In this document: in pieces, positions 61,554-64,000 of the stretch
Layout: each line of letters starts with the position of its first letter
Numbering within the stretch: position 1 is the first letter of the stretch
Notes under the pieces: model-generated
Database searches by the model: none
Told to the model about the DNA's origin: nothing
What the model saw: only the letters and a program-made list of their open reading frames with translations
Source of the DNA: Paracoccaceae bacterium
Lineage (GTDB): Bacteria; Pseudomonadota; Alphaproteobacteria; Rhodobacterales; Rhodobacteraceae
Reading direction: 5' to 3'
Assembly (NCBI GenBank): GCA_028284605.1
Contig: JANQRL010000007.1
Location: forward strand, 1-64,000
Length of the DNA: 64,000 nt
Program-made: the position numbers and the translations under genes

Positions 61554-62366
61554 CTACCGGTAGACCTGGTCCTCGCCCGGGAAGGCGCGGGTGCGGACCT
61601 CTTTGGCATAGGTCGCAACCGCCTCTTCGATCATCGGGCCGAGCTGGCCGTAGACCTTCACGAATTTCGGGGTCCAGGGGTTCAGCCCCAGCATGTCTTC
61701 GAGCACCAGGATCTGCCCATCGCAATCGGGAGACGCGCCGATGCCGATGGTCGGGATCGCGATCTGGTCGGTGATCTTGGCCGCGAGCGGTTCCACCATC
61801 CCCTCCAGCACCACGGCGAATGCCCCGGCCTCGGCCACGGCGCGGGCGTCGGCGATATGGGCGCCCCAGGTCTCCTCATCGCGCCCTTGCGTCTTGAACC
61901 CGCCCATGACGTGGGAGCTTTGGGGGGTCAGCCCGGTATGGGCCATGACCGGCACCCCGCGCTCGGTGAGAAACCGGATCGTCTCGGCCATGCGCGTGCC
62001 GCCTTCCAGCTTCACCGCGCCGCAGCCGGTCTCCTTCATGATCTTCGCGGCGTTGCGGAAGGCGACATTCGGGCTCTCCTCATAGGTGCCGAAGGGCATG
62101 TCGACGACGATTAGGGCCTTTTGCGTCCCGCGCACCACGGCCTTGCCGTGCATGATCATCAGGTCGAGCGGCACGCCGGTCGTGTTCTCCATCCCGTGCA
62201 TGACCATGCCGAGCGAGTCGCCTACGAGGATGAAATCGGCATGGCGGTCGACGATGGCGGCGGTATGGGCGTGGTAGGAGGTCAGCGACACGATCGGCTC
62301 GCCCCCCTTGCGCGCGGCGATCTGCGGGACGGTGGTGCGGCGGACCTGTTCCGTCTGTTTGCTCAT
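61554..62366 (-). CDS. panB: 3-methyl-2-oxobutanoate hydroxymethyltransferase
   Basis: A 270-aa enzyme making ketopantoate from alpha-ketoisovalerate, the first committed step of pantothenate synthesis. Metal and substrate motifs are [24 protein letters not shown] (residues 41-64), [24 protein letters not shown] and the late [22 protein letters not shown]. Length and motif order match E. coli PanB. Its start overlaps the panC stop by four bases, so panC is translated first and panB is coupled to it. A gene-poor stretch follows the stop. Confidence 0.95.
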   Translation of the reverse strand: MSKQTEQVRRTTVPQIAARKGGEPIVSLTSYHAHTAAIVDRHADFILVGDSLGMVMHGMENTTGVPLDLMIMHGKAVVRGTQKALIVVDMPFGTYEESPNVAFRNAAKIMKETGCGAVKLEGGTRMAETIRFLTERGVPVMAHTGLTPQSSHVMGGFKTQGRDEETWGAHIADARAVAEAGAFAVVLEGMVEPLAAKITDQIAIPTIGIGASPDCDGQILVLEDMLGLNPWTPKFVKVYGQLGPMIEEAVATYAKEVRTRAFPGEDQVYR

Positions 62367-63208
62367 GGGCGGATCTCCTTCTGATCGAGCAAGAGGATGT
62401 CCCCGAACGTGGCGGAGAGCATGATGGCGACGGGGCCTGTGAGCGGCCCGGTGGCGCGCGCGAAGCCCTCGGGCTCGACGATGTCGAGACCCGCGAGGAC
62501 CGCGCGCGGCTCGGCGGCCAGCGTGTCGCGGATGATGCGGTCGAGGGCTTCGGCGGTAGCGCCCTGCTTTGCCGCCGCATCGGCGGCCAGCAGCGCGCGG
62601 TGCAGGACCGGGGCGGCGGCGCGGTCTTCCGGTGCGAGGCGGGCGTTGCGGGAGGAGAGGGCGAGGCCGTCCGGCTCCCGCACCGTCGGCACGCCATTGA
62701 TCTCTATGGGAAAATGCAGGTCGCGGACCATCCGGCGGATCACCGCGAGCTGCTGGTAGTCCTTCTCGCCGAACCAGGCGGCGTCGGCCTGAACGATGTT
62801 GAAGAGCCGGGCGACGACCGTGGCCACACCCCGGAAATGCCCGGGCCGCACCGCGCCGTGATAGAGCCCGGCGAGGCGGGTGGTCTCGACAATGGTCTCG
62901 TCGCCTTCGGGGTAGATTTCGGACGCCTCGGGGATGAAGACCGCATCGACGCCGGCGGCTTTCAGCTTGGCCAGATCGTCGGCCTCGCGGCGCGGATAGG
63001 CGTCGAGATCGGCCGGGTCGCCGAATTGCGTCGGATTGACGAAGATCGTCGCGACGACCCGGTCGGACCCGGCCTTCGCGGCTTCGATCAGCGCCATATG
63101 CCCGGCATGAAGCGCGCCCATCGTGGTGACGAGCCCGACCCGCGCGCCCGTCGCCCGAAAGCCCGCGGCAGCCGCCCGGCAGGCGGTGATGGTCCGGCAG
63201 ATTTCCAT
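62363..63208 (-). CDS. panC: pantothenate synthetase
   Basis: A 281-aa ATP-dependent ligase that joins pantoate and beta-alanine. [22 protein letters not shown] (residues 25-46) contains the nucleotide-binding HxGH motif (His34, His37 region). [22 protein letters not shown] and the later [20 protein letters not shown], with a [11 protein letters not shown] motif equivalent to KMSKS, complete the active site. It precedes panB in a two-gene minus-strand operon. No panD is present in the window, so beta-alanine must come from elsewhere. Confidence 0.95.
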   Translation of the reverse strand: MEICRTITACRAAAAGFRATGARVGLVTTMGALHAGHMALIEAAKAGSDRVVATIFVNPTQFGDPADLDAYPRREADDLAKLKAAGVDAVFIPEASEIYPEGDETIVETTRLAGLYHGAVRPGHFRGVATVVARLFNIVQADAAWFGEKDYQQLAVIRRMVRDLHFPIEINGVPTVREPDGLALSSRNARLAPEDRAAAPVLHRALLAADAAAKQGATAEALDRIIRDTLAAEPRAVLAGLDIVEPEGFARATGPLTGPVAIMLSATFGDILLLDQKEIRP

Positions 63209-63511
63209 GTCCGCTGGCTACAGGAGGGTCCGGGCGACCTCAAGGAGCGGGGCGGTGGCGGGATGGCGTGAAGATGGGGACGTGGTTGTGTCGGAGGTCG
63301 GTCAGGATCGGCTTGGTGGACGCAGCTGTCATCGGCGTTTGTGGCTTTGGTGTCCGCATTTTGCGTCGAACCAGAAGAATGGGTGGGGTATACGCAGCGG
63401 CACCGCCCGCTAGACTATGCTCCATGGATAGCAACGATCGCAGATGCGGCAGTGACCCAATTCGCTGAACAGGCGTCTTCCTCTGAAGACGCAAAGACGA
63501 TTTCGACCTTC
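63209..63511. other. gene-free stretch before the right-end gene
   Basis: 303 bases without a convincing ORF. GC content falls across this stretch and stays lower into the following gene, suggesting the boundary between core genome and an acquired segment. I see no tRNA remnant, direct repeat or integrase remnant that would mark an attachment site. Confidence 0.4.
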
Positions 63512-64000
63512 ATGGCTCAACGACTAAATCCGCTTGGGTTCAAGAAACGACGAAACAGTTTCAATAGAAGGCTCGATAACGGCCTGATCCACCAACTATC
63601 GATCTTCTGCGTTGGAGCTTATTCAATCGACCACGGCAAGTTCTACATCCACGCGGGCTGTTATGTGCCAGAGGCAGAACTGTATCGAAGAAATGTGGCC
63701 GACCCCAAATGGGTCACCGATGGGCTGTGCGTAATTAGAGGCTGTTTTCCAGAAACCTACCTGAGTCTCAGCAAGGTCGCGGCAAATCTCGACATGCTTA
63801 CTCCGTATCTGGACGATGCTCTGGAAGCCTTGGCGTCTTTCAGTCACCACGTCGATGTCACGGGCGACTCGAGTGTGGCCGACCTATCCCCTCCAAAGAA
63901 GCCACTGTGGTTTGAGACACCCCAGCCTCTCGTGAAAGCTTGCATCCAAATTGCAGGAGACGACGCGGAAGGAGCTTCGACAACGCTCGAACGATACCTT
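63512..64000 (+). CDS. DUF4304-like protein, incomplete at window end
   Basis: The frame runs open from ATG 63512 to the end of the window (163 codons). NPLGFKKRRNSFNRRLDNGLIHQLSIFCVGAYS near the start resembles DUF4304 proteins, which open with a short helix, then L-x-x-x-G-F-K-K-x-x-x-x-F-x-R and a strand of Q-x-S. An upstream in-frame GTG (63452) would add 20 residues and may be the true start. Codon use and GC content differ from the neighbours, so this is probably a transferred gene. DUF4304 function is unknown. Confidence 0.6.
   Translation, partial: MAQRLNPLGFKKRRNSFNRRLDNGLIHQLSIFCVGAYSIDHGKFYIHAGCYVPEAELYRRNVADPKWVTDGLCVIRGCFPETYLSLSKVAANLDMLTPYLDDALEALASFSHHVDVTGDSSVADLSPPKKPLWFETPQPLVKACIQIAGDDAEGASTTLERYL

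Overview
The window is dense, GC-rich bacterial chromosome. Several features point to an alphaproteobacterium of the Rhodobacteraceae type. A GTTC-N7-GTTC LexA box sits in front of mmcB. The tRNA-His has G1:U72 and A73 and no G-1. A serC leader and a divergent serB/serCA locus are present, along with RpoH, MmcB and several small DUF families typical of Rhodobacterales. Most of the window is core genome with short intergenic gaps and many 4-base ATGA-type overlaps. The two ends (about 1-850 and 63400-64000) carry AT-richer genes that look like later arrivals.

Layout. 1-7 kb: a low-GC orphan, L-lactate dehydrogenase, the ribosome-rescue hydrolase ArfB behind an unusual leader (18-codon ORF, perfect Shine-Dalgarno, intrinsic terminator), a queuosine-precursor transporter, and a coupled MFS / murein endopeptidase / phytase-like run. 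7-15 kb: serine biosynthesis (serB divergent from serC-serA), then mnmH facing a FAD-domain/SelD fusion, together a tRNA selenation pair. 15-19.5 kb: an AttH-type lipocalin with its FtsX-like/LolD-like ABC transporter. 19.6-25.4 kb: threonine breakdown (kbl, methyltransferase, tdh), a thiolase and an aminotransferase. 25.4-31.3 kb: ftsK, then ribB-ribH-nusB. 31.3-33.1 kb: a structured non-coding stretch, SOS-linked mmcB, small genes, tRNA-His. 33.2-40.4 kb: a minus-strand catabolic cluster (CaiB transferase, TctCBA transporter, hydrolase, AtuA, DUF4387). 40.4-48 kb: rluD-like, rpoH, an oxidoreductase, pepF, an amidohydrolase. 47.9-52.6 kb: glpR/glpD and a choline/betaine ABC transporter with a GFA protein inserted. 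52.7-60.3 kb: GST, AlkA-like glycosylase, esterase, HNH nuclease, zwf-pgl-pgi, tRNA-Gly. 60.5-64 kb: a class-3 lipase, a tiny lipoprotein, panB-panC and a truncated DUF4304-like gene.

The most unusual non-coding signal is a set of intergenic arrays of perfect 18-25 base palindromes, with centres 22-25 bp apart. They occur at 33134, 35729 (four in a row), 44337, 54721, 57182 and 57284. Their stem sequences are mostly unrelated but the architecture is shared. Other leads are the arfB leader, a three-way-junction candidate RNA at 31272-31341, LacI-like and inverted-repeat operators before zwf and the aminotransferase gene, and enzymes that have lost expected zinc ligands (Tdh structural zinc, RibB C-terminal domain).
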